Origin: UBA4874 sp002399435
GTDB taxonomy: Bacteria > Bacillota > Clostridia > Caldicoprobacterales > DTU083
Reading direction: 5' to 3'
DNA: 64,000 nt
NCBI GenBank assembly: GCA_036823195.1
Contig: DAISGI010000005.1
Location: forward strand, 30,444 to 94,443
This document shows, piece after piece, positions 26,074-35,283 of this stretch. The translations under genes were made by a program, and so were the position numbers. The notes under the pieces were generated by a model. The model saw nothing but the letters and a program-made list of their open reading frames with translations, was not told the DNA's origin and searched no databases. The first letter of the stretch is position 1. Each line of letters starts with the position of its first letter.

Positions 26074-26939
26074 AAAAGCTGACGATCACGCAAAGGAAAA
26101 AGGTCAAAGGGTATCTGTTTATCTCGCCCTGGCTCGTTGGACTGGTATTGTTCTTTCTTCTTCCCTTCATACAGTCCTTGCGCCTGAGCTTCAGCAAGAT
26201 CACCAAATATGCCGGCTTTCATATGAAATGGATAGGACTTGATAATTATGCCAAGGCTTTCCTGTGGGATGTTACTTTTCTTCCCATGTTTGGAACGGTT
26301 GTAAAGGATACCTTTGTCAACACCATCATGATTGTTGTATTTTCCCTTTTGATTGCCATTCTCGTCAACAAGAAAATTAGGTTCAGGGGATTTTTCCGGG
26401 GGGCATTTTTCCTTCCGGTATTGCTTGGCACCGGTTATGTCATGGAGCAATTGCTGGGGATCAATGCCGAAGGACCGGCTATGGAGATGGCACGGGGAAT
26501 TGCCATACCGGAAGAGTTTATGAGATATCTGGATCCCGTTGTCGTAAGCGTATTGTCTGGATTTCTCAATCGAATCACTTATGTTCTCTGGAAATCCGGC
26601 GTACAGATCATCCTGTTCCTGGCCGGCCTGCAGGGCATTTCAAGTTCCCTGTATGAGGCGGCAAGGGTAGATTCTGCCACAGAATGGGAAATGTTCTGGA
26701 AGATCACCCTTCCCATGATTTCACCCGTTATCCTGCTGAATGTGATTTATACCATTATCGATTCCTTTACGGACACAAGCAATCCTATCGTGGATTATGT
26801 GCTGGATATCGGATTTACAAAGTCCCAGTTTGAGTACTCGGCGGCAATCAGCTGGCTTTATTTTATATTTGTATTGTTTGTTTGCGGAATTGTATACTTC
26901 ATGATGCGGAACAAGGTATATGATACATCCAAAAAATAA
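26070..26939 (+). CDS. sugar ABC transporter permease, MalF type (block 2)
   Basis: A 289-residue permease with six helices. The first is 'YLFISPWLVGLVLFFLLPFI', and the EAA loop reads 'SLYEAARVDSATEWEMFWK' followed by 'ITLPMISPVILL'. Its start overlaps the stop of the DUF5696 gene (ATGA). It is a different sequence from the MalF-type gene at 19877, so this operon encodes two independent permease pairs. Partner: 26963-27934. No binding-protein gene follows directly; the fusion protein at 16777 or one of the lipoproteins at 13164 and 15047 may feed it. Confidence 0.92.
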   Translation: MKKLTITQRKKVKGYLFISPWLVGLVLFFLLPFIQSLRLSFSKITKYAGFHMKWIGLDNYAKAFLWDVTFLPMFGTVVKDTFVNTIMIVVFSLLIAILVNKKIRFRGFFRGAFFLPVLLGTGYVMEQLLGINAEGPAMEMARGIAIPEEFMRYLDPVVVSVLSGFLNRITYVLWKSGVQIILFLAGLQGISSSLYEAARVDSATEWEMFWKITLPMISPVILLNVIYTIIDSFTDTSNPIVDYVLDIGFTKSQFEYSAAISWLYFIFVLFVCGIVYFMMRNKVYDTSKK

Positions 26940-26962
26940 ACGGAAAGGATGGTGCATGTTCC

Positions 26963-27934
26963 ATGATCGGAAAGGTGATCTCACCTGCAGCAGCAATCGG
27001 GAGGAAAGGAAAAAAAGTGGTACGCAGGGTTGCCAGCGTCAGACGATGGGCAGACCTGATTCTTCGTTTGGCAATATATATATTACTTTTTGACCTGGCA
27101 TTCGTTTTTTTGTATCCTTTTATCCTTATGGTGGTAAACTCCCTGAAATCCCCAAAGGATTTACTGGATATTACAGTAAAAATTATTCCAACCTCATTTT
27201 ACTGGAAAAATTATAAGATCGCTTTTTCGTCACTGAACTATGCGGGAGCTGCAAAGAATTCCCTGGTGATTACGGCTCTTACCACGCTGGGGCATATTCT
27301 TGCCTGTTCCATGATTGCATATGGATTTGCACGGTTTCGGTTTCCGGGGCGGGAATTCTTTTTCCTGATCGTCCTGTTCAGTGTGATTGTACCGATTCAG
27401 GTTTTGATTTTCCCATATTATATGCAGTTTTCCAAATGGGGATGGCTGAATACGTATCTGCCGTTGATTGTTCCCACTTTTTTTGGGTTTGGCCTGCGTG
27501 GCGGCTTGTATATTTTCATATTCCGTCAATTCTTTATGGGGTTGCCAAATGAGCTGGAGGAAGCGGCTACCATTGACGGATGCGGTGCGTTCCGGACTTA
27601 CTGGAGCATCGTTTTGCCGATTTCCAGGGCTTCTACCCTGGTAGTGGGAGTGTTGTCCATGGTCTGGCACTGGAACGACTGTTTTGAACCCGGTATTTAT
27701 CTGACAAAGCAAAAGCTATGGCCGGTGCCCATCAATATTCCCAATATGTATGCAACGCTGAAGGCGCTCAGCAGCGGGCAGACCGATGAATTCCTGATGG
27801 AAGGGGAAGTGCTGTTTAATGAAGGAATTGTTTTTGCCGGTACCTTTATGGTCATTCTCCCGATATTGGTCATCTACCTGATCTTACAGCGCCAGTTTAT
27901 GGAAGGTATCGAACATACGGGCATCGTTGGCTGA
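26963..27934 (+). CDS. sugar ABC transporter permease, MalG type (block 2)
   Basis: A 323-residue permease with a basic 35-residue N-terminal tail, then 'LILRLAIYILLFDLAFVFLYPF' and the 'NSLKSPKDLLD' segment of MalG-type proteins. The EAA loop is 'NELEEAATIDGCGAFRTYW' followed by 'SIVLPISR'. It ends the transport block; a small hairpin (27946-27962) separates it from the pectinesterase gene. AAAGGATGG lies upstream of the ATG. Confidence 0.92.
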   Translation: MIGKVISPAAAIGRKGKKVVRRVASVRRWADLILRLAIYILLFDLAFVFLYPFILMVVNSLKSPKDLLDITVKIIPTSFYWKNYKIAFSSLNYAGAAKNSLVITALTTLGHILACSMIAYGFARFRFPGREFFFLIVLFSVIVPIQVLIFPYYMQFSKWGWLNTYLPLIVPTFFGFGLRGGLYIFIFRQFFMGLPNELEEAATIDGCGAFRTYWSIVLPISRASTLVVGVLSMVWHWNDCFEPGIYLTKQKLWPVPINIPNMYATLKALSSGQTDEFLMEGEVLFNEGIVFAGTFMVILPILVIYLILQRQFMEGIEHTGIVG

Positions 27935-27945
27935 TTGGGTTACGA

Positions 27946-27962
27946 TTCCAGCATGGCTGGAA
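27946..27962 (+). other. small intercistronic hairpin
   Basis: A perfect 7-base-pair stem (TTCCAGC / GCTGGAA) with a three-base loop lies 12 bases after the stop of the last permease gene. No T-run follows directly. It may mark the end of the transport message or a processing point before the pectinesterase gene. Confidence 0.35.
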
Positions 27963-28005
27963 CAGCCGGCTTTTGTCCGTCATTTTAGGGAAGGGGGTTC
28001 TGCAT

Positions 28006-28983
28006 ATGGAGTTTACTGTCGCACAGGACGGCAGTGGTGACTTCCCGTCTGTTCAGAAATGTGTGGATGCCATTCCGGCAGACTTCGAAGGTCCCGTTGG
28101 CATATTCATCCGGAAGGGGAGATACAAGGAAAAGCTGGACATCGCAAAGCCATCTGTCACCCTGATCGGGGAGGATGAGGAAAAGACAATATTGACTTAT
28201 GATGACTGCGCAGAAAAGCGGATGCCGGATGGCGGGAAAATGGGAACCTTCCGATCTTACAGTACCCGCATTACCGGGGAAGGTTTCCGGGCGGAAAATA
28301 TCACATTTGAAAACACAGCGGGGCAGAAGGGGAGAGCCGGGCAGGCTCTGGCAGCTTATGTGGATGCAGACAAGGCCTGTTTCCGGAACTGCAGGTTTCT
28401 GGGATTTCAGGATACCCTGTTCACCGGCCCGCCGCCGCAGGATGCCGGGGATCTGGAGTGGTTAAGGAAAGACAAAATGCAAACCATCAGCCATCATGGC
28501 AGCAAAAACAGGCAGTTTTATGACCAATGTTACCTGGAAGGGGATGTGGATTTCATCTTTGGATCGGCAACGGCAGTGTTTCGAAACTGTGAGATTTTTT
28601 CAAAGGACAGGGGCCAAAAAGTCAATGGGTACATAACAGCCGCCTCTACTCCGGAGTCCCGGGAATACGGTTATGTTTTTATGGGCTGCCGATTAACCGG
28701 CGATGCCGGGCCACAGAGTGTCTATCTGGGCAGGCCATGGAGAAAGTATGCAAAGGTTGCGTTCCTGAACTGTCAAATGGGCAGTCATATTATCGGAGAG
28801 GGATGGAATAACTGGCGGGACAGGGAAAGGGAAAAGACGGTCGCCTACGTGGAATATAACAACAGGGGCCCCGGCGCGAAAAGGCAGGAACGGGTAAGCT
28901 GGTCCCGATGTTTAACCCCTGAGGAAGCGCTGAAATATCAGTTGGAGAAGATATTTCCGGGGAATAACAGCTGGTATAAATGA
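28006..28983 (+). CDS. pectinesterase (CE8)
   Basis: Pectin methylesterase of about 325 residues, a right-handed beta-helix enzyme that removes methyl esters from homogalacturonan. All family signatures are seen: 'GFQDTL' with catalytic Asp136, 'DFIFGSATAVF' with the nucleophilic Asp182, and 'YLGRPWRKY' with Arg243. The N-terminus 'FTVAQDGSGDFPSVQ' is the usual family start with no signal peptide, so it should be cytoplasmic and work on imported oligogalacturonides. ATG 28006 is chosen because AAGGGGG lies upstream; a TTG at 27973 is in frame but has no site. It directly links the locus to pectin. Confidence 0.95.
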   Translation: MEFTVAQDGSGDFPSVQKCVDAIPADFEGPVGIFIRKGRYKEKLDIAKPSVTLIGEDEEKTILTYDDCAEKRMPDGGKMGTFRSYSTRITGEGFRAENITFENTAGQKGRAGQALAAYVDADKACFRNCRFLGFQDTLFTGPPPQDAGDLEWLRKDKMQTISHHGSKNRQFYDQCYLEGDVDFIFGSATAVFRNCEIFSKDRGQKVNGYITAASTPESREYGYVFMGCRLTGDAGPQSVYLGRPWRKYAKVAFLNCQMGSHIIGEGWNNWRDREREKTVAYVEYNNRGPGAKRQERVSWSRCLTPEEALKYQLEKIFPGNNSWYK

Positions 28984-29053
28984 TATCTTTCAAAATGGGC
29001 GAAGAATGGACAAAGAATGAATGAAGAATGAATGAAAGGGAAATAGACCGCGG

Positions 29054-29902
29054 ATGGGATGTGAAACATTGTCTGATTTAAAACAATTGAGGGAAAAGGC
29101 CGCGCAAATCCGTATGGATCTTCTTGAAATGATTTACAGGGCAGGAGGGGGACACGCAGGCGGATCCCTTTCTTCCGTGGATATTCTGGTGGCGCTGTAT
29201 TATAGTGTCATGAAGCTGGATCCAAAACATCCGGACCGGACGGACCGGGATCGGTTTATCCTGAGCAAGGGACACAGTGTGGAAGGATATTACGCTATCC
29301 TTTCCGATCTGGGGTTCTTCCCCAGGGAAGAGCGGACTTCCTATCGAAAGTTTCGTTCCGGACTGATCGGCCATCCATCCAATCACCTTCCTTCCATAGA
29401 CGTGAATACCGGATCCCTTGGTCATGGGCTGTCCATTGGGGCAGGCATGGCCCTGGCCGGGAAAATGGATCAAAAGGATTATCATGTATACGTGCTGATG
29501 GGAGATGGGGAACAGGCGGAAGGGTCGGTTTGGGAAGCTGCCATGGCCGCAAGCCATTATCAGCTGGATCATCTGACAGGAATTATCGACCGGAACGGAC
29601 TGCAAATCAGCGGGGATACGGAGCAGGTGATGGCACTGGAAAGTCTGAAGGACAAGTGGACCTCTTTTGGCTGGGAGGTTGTGGAGGTATCCGACGGCAA
29701 CAATATGGAGGAATTGCTCACCGCTTTTCGGAGGATTCCTTCCGGGGGTCACAGGCCTCATTTGGTGATTGCCAATACCATCAAGGGAAAGGGGGTATCT
29801 TTTATGGAGAACCAGCCGCAATGGCATCATAAAGTACCTACGGAGAATGAGATGGGACAGGCAAAGAAGGAACTAGAGGCACAGATCAGGGAGGTGAGGT
29901 AA
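29054..29902 (+). CDS. transketolase N-terminal subunit
   Basis: A 282-residue thiamine-diphosphate-binding half of a split transketolase. It shows 'AGGGHAGGSLSSVDIL', 'LSKGHSVEGYYA', 'GSLGHGLSIGAGMA' and the cofactor motif beginning 'GDGEQAEGSVWEA' and ending 'DRNG'. The partner half follows three bases downstream. Split transketolases serve the pentose phosphate pathway, but paralogues in catabolic loci act on unusual ketose phosphates, for example apulose 4-phosphate transketolase. The neighbouring FGGY kinase and isomerase-like gene favour such a dedicated role. The ATG has only a distant AAAGGG; a TTG at 29069 is an alternative. Confidence 0.93.
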   Translation: MGCETLSDLKQLREKAAQIRMDLLEMIYRAGGGHAGGSLSSVDILVALYYSVMKLDPKHPDRTDRDRFILSKGHSVEGYYAILSDLGFFPREERTSYRKFRSGLIGHPSNHLPSIDVNTGSLGHGLSIGAGMALAGKMDQKDYHVYVLMGDGEQAEGSVWEAAMAASHYQLDHLTGIIDRNGLQISGDTEQVMALESLKDKWTSFGWEVVEVSDGNNMEELLTAFRRIPSGGHRPHLVIANTIKGKGVSFMENQPQWHHKVPTENEMGQAKKELEAQIREVR

Positions 29903-29905
29903 GGA

Positions 29906-30853
29906 ATGACAAACACAATACCATGCCGGGAAGCGTTTTCGGATACCTTGTTGGAATGCGCAGAAAAGGACAGGAACATCATTGCCGTGACCACTGATTC
30001 CAGGGGATCCGTAATGCTGGGAAGATTTGCGCAGGAATGTCCCGGGCAGTTTGTGGAAGTGGGAATTGCTGAGCAGAATGCCATCGGGATCGCTGCCGGA
30101 TTGGCTGCCTGTGGGAAAAAGCCCTTTGTCTGCGGGCCCGCTTGTTTTTTGTCCGCCCGCAGTTTGGAGCAGATGAAGGTGGATGTGATATACAGCAACA
30201 CCAACGTAAAGGTAATAGGGGTCAGCGGGGGAATCAGCTATGGTCCCCTGGGCGCCACCCATCACTCCCTTCACGATATTGCCGTGCTGCGCTCCATGCC
30301 GGGAGTTACCATTCTGTTGCCATGTGATGTTCGTCAGACCCGGAAAATGACAAAAGTACTGGCGAATATGGAGGGCCCTGTCTATGTCCGGATGGGAAGG
30401 GCGCCTGTGCCGGATGTCTATTCCGGGGACGATGTTCCTTTTCAGATCGGGAAAGCCAATCTCCTGATGAAAGGAAACGATATTTCCATTATTGCGGCCG
30501 GGGAGATGGTTCGCATTGCCCTGGATGCGGGACTGCTTCTGAGAGAAAAAGGGATCCATGCCAGAGTGATCGATATGCACACTCTGAAACCACTGGATGT
30601 GGAGACGATTCGGGAAGCGGCAGCCGAGACACAGGCCATCGTTACGGTTGAGGAACACAATATCCATGGCGGATTGGGGGCGGCTGTAGCGGAAGTTGTG
30701 GTACAAAGCCATCCTTTGCCCATGAAGATACTGGGCATACCGGATGAGCCGACGGTTTCGGGAGAGCCTTCTGAAGTTTTCCAATATTATGGACTGACCG
30801 GAGAGGGCATTTGTCAGACGGCAAAAAAACTTTTAAACGGGGAGTGGGAATGA
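29906..30853 (+). CDS. transketolase C-terminal subunit
   Basis: A 315-residue partner of the gene at 29054, carrying the pyrimidine-binding and C-terminal domains. 'FVEVGIAEQNAIGIAAGLA' contains the conserved Glu that activates thiamine diphosphate, and 'YGPLGATHHSLHDIA' and 'PCDVRQTRKM' are typical. The 'VRIALDAGLLLREKGIHARVID' region is the C-terminal domain. A GGTAAGGA site lies between the two genes, and the GH gene follows four bases after the stop, so the operon is continuous. Confidence 0.93.
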   Translation: MTNTIPCREAFSDTLLECAEKDRNIIAVTTDSRGSVMLGRFAQECPGQFVEVGIAEQNAIGIAAGLAACGKKPFVCGPACFLSARSLEQMKVDVIYSNTNVKVIGVSGGISYGPLGATHHSLHDIAVLRSMPGVTILLPCDVRQTRKMTKVLANMEGPVYVRMGRAPVPDVYSGDDVPFQIGKANLLMKGNDISIIAAGEMVRIALDAGLLLREKGIHARVIDMHTLKPLDVETIREAAAETQAIVTVEEHNIHGGLGAAVAEVVVQSHPLPMKILGIPDEPTVSGEPSEVFQYYGLTGEGICQTAKKLLNGEWE

Positions 30854-30857
30854 CAAC

Positions 30858-32285
30858 ATGCAGAAAACAGAGCAGTGGGGTATTTTTGAGCTGTCCCTGA
30901 AGGGAAAGGAAGAGGGAAACCCCTTTGTGGACGTCCATTTGGGTGCGCAGTTCCAATTTCAAAACAGGAAAGTGAAGGTGGAAGGTTTCTATGATGGGGA
31001 CGGAATCTTCAGGCTGCGTTTTATGCCGGATCGGGTCGGGGTCTGGTCCTACACCAGTCAAAGCAACCGGAAGGAACTGGATGGGGTGACCGGACAGTTT
31101 GAATGTGTTCCCGCAACGGAGGGAAATCACGGCCCGGTTCACGTAAAAGACCGGCTGCATTTTACCTATGAGGATGGAACGCCTTTCGTTCCGTTTGGAA
31201 CCACATGTTACGCATGGACACATCAGGAAAAGGAGCTGGAGGAACAAACTCTTCAGACACTGGCGCATTCCCCTTTCAACAAATTGAGAATGTGCGTGTT
31301 TCCCAAGCATTATGCCTATAATCAGAATGAACCCCTCTATAATCCTTTTGAAGGATCCCTGGAAGAAGGATGGGACTTCAGCCGTTTCCAACCGAAGTTT
31401 TTCCGGCACCTGGAGGAGCGAATCATCGATCTCATGAAGCTGGGAATCGAAGCGGATTTGATTCTCTTTCACCCCTATGACAGATGGGGGTATTCCAGTA
31501 TGGGCAAAGAGGCAAACCAGCGGTATCTTCGTTATATCGTATCCAGACTGGCATCCTTCCGGAATGTGTGGTGGTCGTTTGCCAACGAATACGACCTGAT
31601 GAAGCAGTTCCCAATGAGCGACTGGGATGATTATTTCCGCCTGGTACAGGAGAAGGATCCCTTTCAGCACCTTCGTTCCATCCATAACTGCCGCTTGTTC
31701 TACGACTACGGCAAGCCCTGGGTCACCCACTGTAGTATTCAGAGTTCGGATCTGACCAAAGTCAATGAATGGCTGGAAACCTATCAAAAACCGGTTATCG
31801 TGGATGAATGCCGCTATGAAGGAAACATCAGCCGGTACTGGGGAAACATCGCGGCCTGTGAAATGGTCTATCGCATATGGGAAGGAACCGTGCGGGGCGG
31901 ATACGTTGGCCATGGGGAAACATTTGTGGATCCAAAGGATATCCTGTGGTGGGCAAAAGGAGGAACCCTGCACGGACAAAGTCCGGAGCGGATTTCCTTC
32001 CTCCGTGGAATCATGGAGGAAGCTCCCCGTGACCTGGAGCCGGTATGGATCGGGAAAGACACCCGTGCCGCCATTGGGAAAGAGAACCGGTACTTTCTTG
32101 CCTATTATGGTATTTCGCAGTCTGTGTACAAAGATCTGTGTCTGCCGGAGGGAAGAAAATATAAGATGGATGTCATTGATACCTGGGATATGACGATCTC
32201 TCCTGCCTTAGGGATATTCGAAGGCAACTGCAGGGTGCCGCTTCCGGGAAAACAGTATATTGCGCTTCGGATCCGGGAAGTGTAG
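30858..32285 (+). CDS. DUF5060/DUF4038-type glycoside hydrolase (apiosidase-like)
   Basis: A 475-residue cytoplasmic protein. The first ~90 residues form a beta-sandwich of the DUF5060 kind ('FRLRFMPDRVGVWSYT' is typical). From 'PFVPFGTTCYAW' on, the sequence follows the DUF4038/GH140-like (beta/alpha)8 pattern, with 'WWSFANEYD' holding a likely acid/base Glu and 'PVIVDECRYEGN' a likely nucleophile Glu. A short beta domain closes it. GH140 contains the apiosidase that cuts D-apiose from rhamnogalacturonan II, but this broader group has other specificities too. Position between the split transketolase and the FGGY kinase genes makes apiose an attractive substrate. Confidence 0.72.
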   Translation: MQKTEQWGIFELSLKGKEEGNPFVDVHLGAQFQFQNRKVKVEGFYDGDGIFRLRFMPDRVGVWSYTSQSNRKELDGVTGQFECVPATEGNHGPVHVKDRLHFTYEDGTPFVPFGTTCYAWTHQEKELEEQTLQTLAHSPFNKLRMCVFPKHYAYNQNEPLYNPFEGSLEEGWDFSRFQPKFFRHLEERIIDLMKLGIEADLILFHPYDRWGYSSMGKEANQRYLRYIVSRLASFRNVWWSFANEYDLMKQFPMSDWDDYFRLVQEKDPFQHLRSIHNCRLFYDYGKPWVTHCSIQSSDLTKVNEWLETYQKPVIVDECRYEGNISRYWGNIAACEMVYRIWEGTVRGGYVGHGETFVDPKDILWWAKGGTLHGQSPERISFLRGIMEEAPRDLEPVWIGKDTRAAIGKENRYFLAYYGISQSVYKDLCLPEGRKYKMDVIDTWDMTISPALGIFEGNCRVPLPGKQYIALRIREV

Positions 32286-32304
32286 CGGGAAAAGAGGATG
32301 CATT

Positions 32305-33792
32305 GTGGAAAAAAAGTATATTCTGGCTGTTGATCAGAGTACATCCGGAACAAAAGCCATACTGTTCCATCACGGGGGGGAGCGGATTTGCCGCTGCAGC
32401 AGGGATCATACGCAGTATTATCCACAGCCGGGCTGGGTCGAACACGATGCGGAGGAGATTTATCAAAGGACATTGGATGCCATTCATGATGTACTTTGTG
32501 AAAGCAGCATCTCTTCCGATGAAATCGCTGGACTGGCGTTAACCAATCAACGGGAAACGGTGGTCGTGTGGGACAGGGAGACCGGCCGGCCTGTTTCCCA
32601 TGCCGTTGTGTGGCAATGCAGGCGCAGTGCGGAGATATGCGATCGGCTGAAGCAAGACGGTCTGGAAAATACGGTCCGGGATAAGACCGGTTTGGTTCTT
32701 TCCCCATATTTTTCCGCCTCGAAAATACAATGGATACTGGATCATGTGAAGGGAGCCAGGCAGAAAGCGGAAGCCGGAAAGCTGCTGTTTGGAACAATGG
32801 ATACCTGGCTTGTCTGGAACCTGACGGGCGGAAAGGTCCATGCCACGGATTATTCCAATGCGAGTCGTACGCAGCTGTTCAACATTTATGACCTCTGCTG
32901 GGACCGGGAACTTTTTCACCTGTTCTCCATACCGGAGTGCATGGCACCGGAAGTCCGGTATTCCGATGAAATATTCGGCTATACCGACCTGAATGGGATG
33001 CTGGACCGAAAAATCCCGATTTCCGGAGTCCTGGGAGATTCCCATGCAGCTTTGTTCGGGCACAATTGTTTTCAGAAAGGAATGGCCAAGGCCACCTATG
33101 GGACCGGCTCTTCCGTCATGATGAACATCGGGGCCGAGCCAATCCGGGTGGGGAATGGGTTGGTGACCTCCATTGCCTGGGGCGCCTTCAATAAGGTGGA
33201 ATATGCTCTGGAGGGGGATGTTAATTTCTCGGCAGATACCATCAAATGGCTGGCAGAGGATCTGGAACTCATTGAGGATCCTTCAATGGCCGGACCACTG
33301 GCCGCTTCGGTACCCGGGACAGACGGCGTGTTCTTTGTTCCGGCTTTTGCGGGGCTGGGGGCCCCTTATTGGGACAATGGGGCCAGAGCCGCTATCACAG
33401 GGATGACAAGAGGAACCAGGAAGGCTCATGTGGTAAGAGCTGCGGAAGAATCCATCGCTTATCAAATCAAGGATATTGTGGATCAGATCCGAAAGGAATC
33501 CGGCATGGAACTGAAGGAATTACGGGTGGATGGCGGAGCATCCAGGGACAACTTCCTGATGCAATTTCAGGCGGATATGCTGGATGTACCGATTGTGCGG
33601 AACAAAATATCGGATCTATCCGCGTTCGGCTCCGCACTTTTGGCCGGGCTGGCATGGAAGGTCTGGGACTCTGTGAAGGATGTGGAAAAGCTCCATGCTT
33701 CGGATGCCGTATTCCACAGCAAAATTACCACGGAACGGAGAGAAGCCCTGTATTGTGGATGGAAAGCGGCCATTGCACGGATCCACACGTAA
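32305..33792 (+). CDS. FGGY family carbohydrate kinase (glycerol-kinase-like)
   Basis: About 495 residues with both FGGY domains: phosphate 1 motif 'ILAVDQSTSGTKAILF', 'LALTNQRETVVVWDRETG' and 'AVVWQCRRSAEIC' in the first, and 'ATYGTGSSVMMN', 'PAFAGLGAPYWD' and 'LRVDGGASRDNFLMQFQAD' in the second. By these motifs it is closest to glycerol kinase. In this setting, between a transketolase and a fucose-isomerase-like gene, a ketose or branched ketose is a more likely substrate than glycerol; D-apulose kinases also belong to FGGY. The GTG at 32305 has AGAGGATG upstream. An ATG at 32260 in the same frame lies inside the previous gene and is less likely. Confidence 0.88.
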   Translation: MEKKYILAVDQSTSGTKAILFHHGGERICRCSRDHTQYYPQPGWVEHDAEEIYQRTLDAIHDVLCESSISSDEIAGLALTNQRETVVVWDRETGRPVSHAVVWQCRRSAEICDRLKQDGLENTVRDKTGLVLSPYFSASKIQWILDHVKGARQKAEAGKLLFGTMDTWLVWNLTGGKVHATDYSNASRTQLFNIYDLCWDRELFHLFSIPECMAPEVRYSDEIFGYTDLNGMLDRKIPISGVLGDSHAALFGHNCFQKGMAKATYGTGSSVMMNIGAEPIRVGNGLVTSIAWGAFNKVEYALEGDVNFSADTIKWLAEDLELIEDPSMAGPLAASVPGTDGVFFVPAFAGLGAPYWDNGARAAITGMTRGTRKAHVVRAAEESIAYQIKDIVDQIRKESGMELKELRVDGGASRDNFLMQFQADMLDVPIVRNKISDLSAFGSALLAGLAWKVWDSVKDVEKLHASDAVFHSKITTERREALYCGWKAAIARIHT

Positions 33793-33854
33793 AACGGATC
33801 CTCTTTTTACTGGGACAAAAAATAAAACTGCGACTTTGTTGGGGGGAGAAGGTA

Positions 33855-35264
33855 TTGAATAAAGTGGTTTTTGGTGTTGTCGTGACCAGCCGGAGTTGTT
33901 TTCCGGATCATCTGGCAGTGGAAGCCAGGAAAATGATTTTGAAGAAACTGGATTCCATGGGCTTTTCATCTGTCATTGTTTCCGAAAGGGATACGCCTCT
34001 GGGTGTGGTGCAGACCTATTCGGATGCGGTCAAATGTGCAGATTTGTTTCAGAAAAACCGGAACAGGATAGACGGCGTCATTGCGGTGCTGCCAAACTTC
34101 GGAGAGGAGACCGGCGTGTCCGCAGCCATTGATCAGGCACAATTGCAGGTTCCTGTTCTGGTGCAGGCCTGTGAGGACAGCCTGGAGAAGCTGCAGATTG
34201 AAAATCGGAGAGATGCTTTTTGCGGGAAACTGTCCCTTTGTAACAATCTCTATCAAAGAGGCATTCGATTTACCAATACGACGACTCATACCTGCAGCAT
34301 AGACAGCGATGTCTTTACGAAAGATCTGGAATTCTTCGCAGCTGTTTGCCGCGTGGTGAAAGGACTGTCCCATGCCAGAATCGGTGCGATCGGATCCAGG
34401 CCGGATCCCTTCCATACGGTCCGGTACTCCGAAAAGCTTCTGCAGGCCTATGGCATCACTGTGTCTGCGGTGGATCTCGCTGAGATCATTTTTAAGTCCC
34501 GGGAGATGGGAATGACGCCTGAGGTTTCCCAAAAAACCGAAGCGATCAAAAACTATGGCAAAATCGCCCCCCAATACGGGGAAGAGGACATCATCCGACA
34601 GGCAAAATTATGCATGGTGATCGAAGACTGGGTCAGGGAGAATCAATGCGACGCCACCGCGATTCAGTGCTGGAATGCATTGGAACAGTATTATGGATGC
34701 GCGCCCTGCCTGGCCATGAGCCTGATGGGGGAAAGGGGACTGCCCAGCGCATGCGAACTGGATGTCCTGGGTGCTCTGACCATGTATGCCATGAATCTTG
34801 CTTCCGGAGAGCCTTCCGGTTATCTGGACTGGAACAATAATTATGAGGAAGACCGTGACAAATGCATTTGCCTGCACTGCTCCAATTTTCCAAAACGTTT
34901 TGCAAAGGCGGAGATGGAAATATCCGACCTGGATGTCCTGGGCACAACCCTGGGAGCGGAGAACTGCTTTGGCGCCTGTAAGACACGGGTGGCAGCCGGC
35001 CCCATGACATTTGCCAAGATCACGACGGACGACCGAAACGGCAAAATCAAGGCTTATGTCGGCGAGGGGGAATTTACGGACGATCCGGCGGAAACCAAAG
35101 GCGGAGTCGCTGTGTGTCACGTCAGGGGACTGCAGAACATGATGAAGTACATTACAAAAAACGGATTTGAACATCATGTCGCCATGAACCGGTCTTCCAC
35201 TGCGGATGTATTGGAAGAAGCGTTTGGCAACTACCTGGGCTGGGAAGTCTATCGGCACAGGTAA
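33855..35264 (+). CDS. L-fucose/L-arabinose isomerase family protein, copy 1
   Basis: About 469 residues beginning at TTG, with GGGGGGAGAAGG just before it. The fold is that of L-fucose isomerase (FucI-like): two Rossmann-like domains, then a C-terminal part with 'ERGLPSACELDVLGALTMYAM', holding the acidic metal ligands, and 'NCFGACKTRVAAGPMTFAKI'. Members interconvert aldoses and ketoses with Mn2+. The substrate is probably the sugar handled by the kinase just upstream and the transketolase. It does not resemble the xylose-isomerase-like D-apiose isomerases known from other bacteria, so if the pathway is for apiose this would be a different isomerase type. It is 62 bases after the kinase gene. 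Confidence 0.85.
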   Translation: MNKVVFGVVVTSRSCFPDHLAVEARKMILKKLDSMGFSSVIVSERDTPLGVVQTYSDAVKCADLFQKNRNRIDGVIAVLPNFGEETGVSAAIDQAQLQVPVLVQACEDSLEKLQIENRRDAFCGKLSLCNNLYQRGIRFTNTTTHTCSIDSDVFTKDLEFFAAVCRVVKGLSHARIGAIGSRPDPFHTVRYSEKLLQAYGITVSAVDLAEIIFKSREMGMTPEVSQKTEAIKNYGKIAPQYGEEDIIRQAKLCMVIEDWVRENQCDATAIQCWNALEQYYGCAPCLAMSLMGERGLPSACELDVLGALTMYAMNLASGEPSGYLDWNNNYEEDRDKCICLHCSNFPKRFAKAEMEISDLDVLGTTLGAENCFGACKTRVAAGPMTFAKITTDDRNGKIKAYVGEGEFTDDPAETKGGVAVCHVRGLQNMMKYITKNGFEHHVAMNRSSTADVLEEAFGNYLGWEVYRHR

Positions 35265-35283
35265 AAAAGAGAGGTGTGAAGCC

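Noticed and set aside
30642..31979. Open frame of 445 codons on the minus strand
   Set aside because: Opposite the transketolase and DUF4038 genes, which both have clear motifs; no domain is visible in the antisense translation.
33369..33854. Upstream extension of the first fucose-isomerase-like frame
   Set aside because: The frame is open but runs through the end of the FGGY kinase gene in another frame; the family similarity starts at the TTG at 33855, which has its own ribosome binding site.
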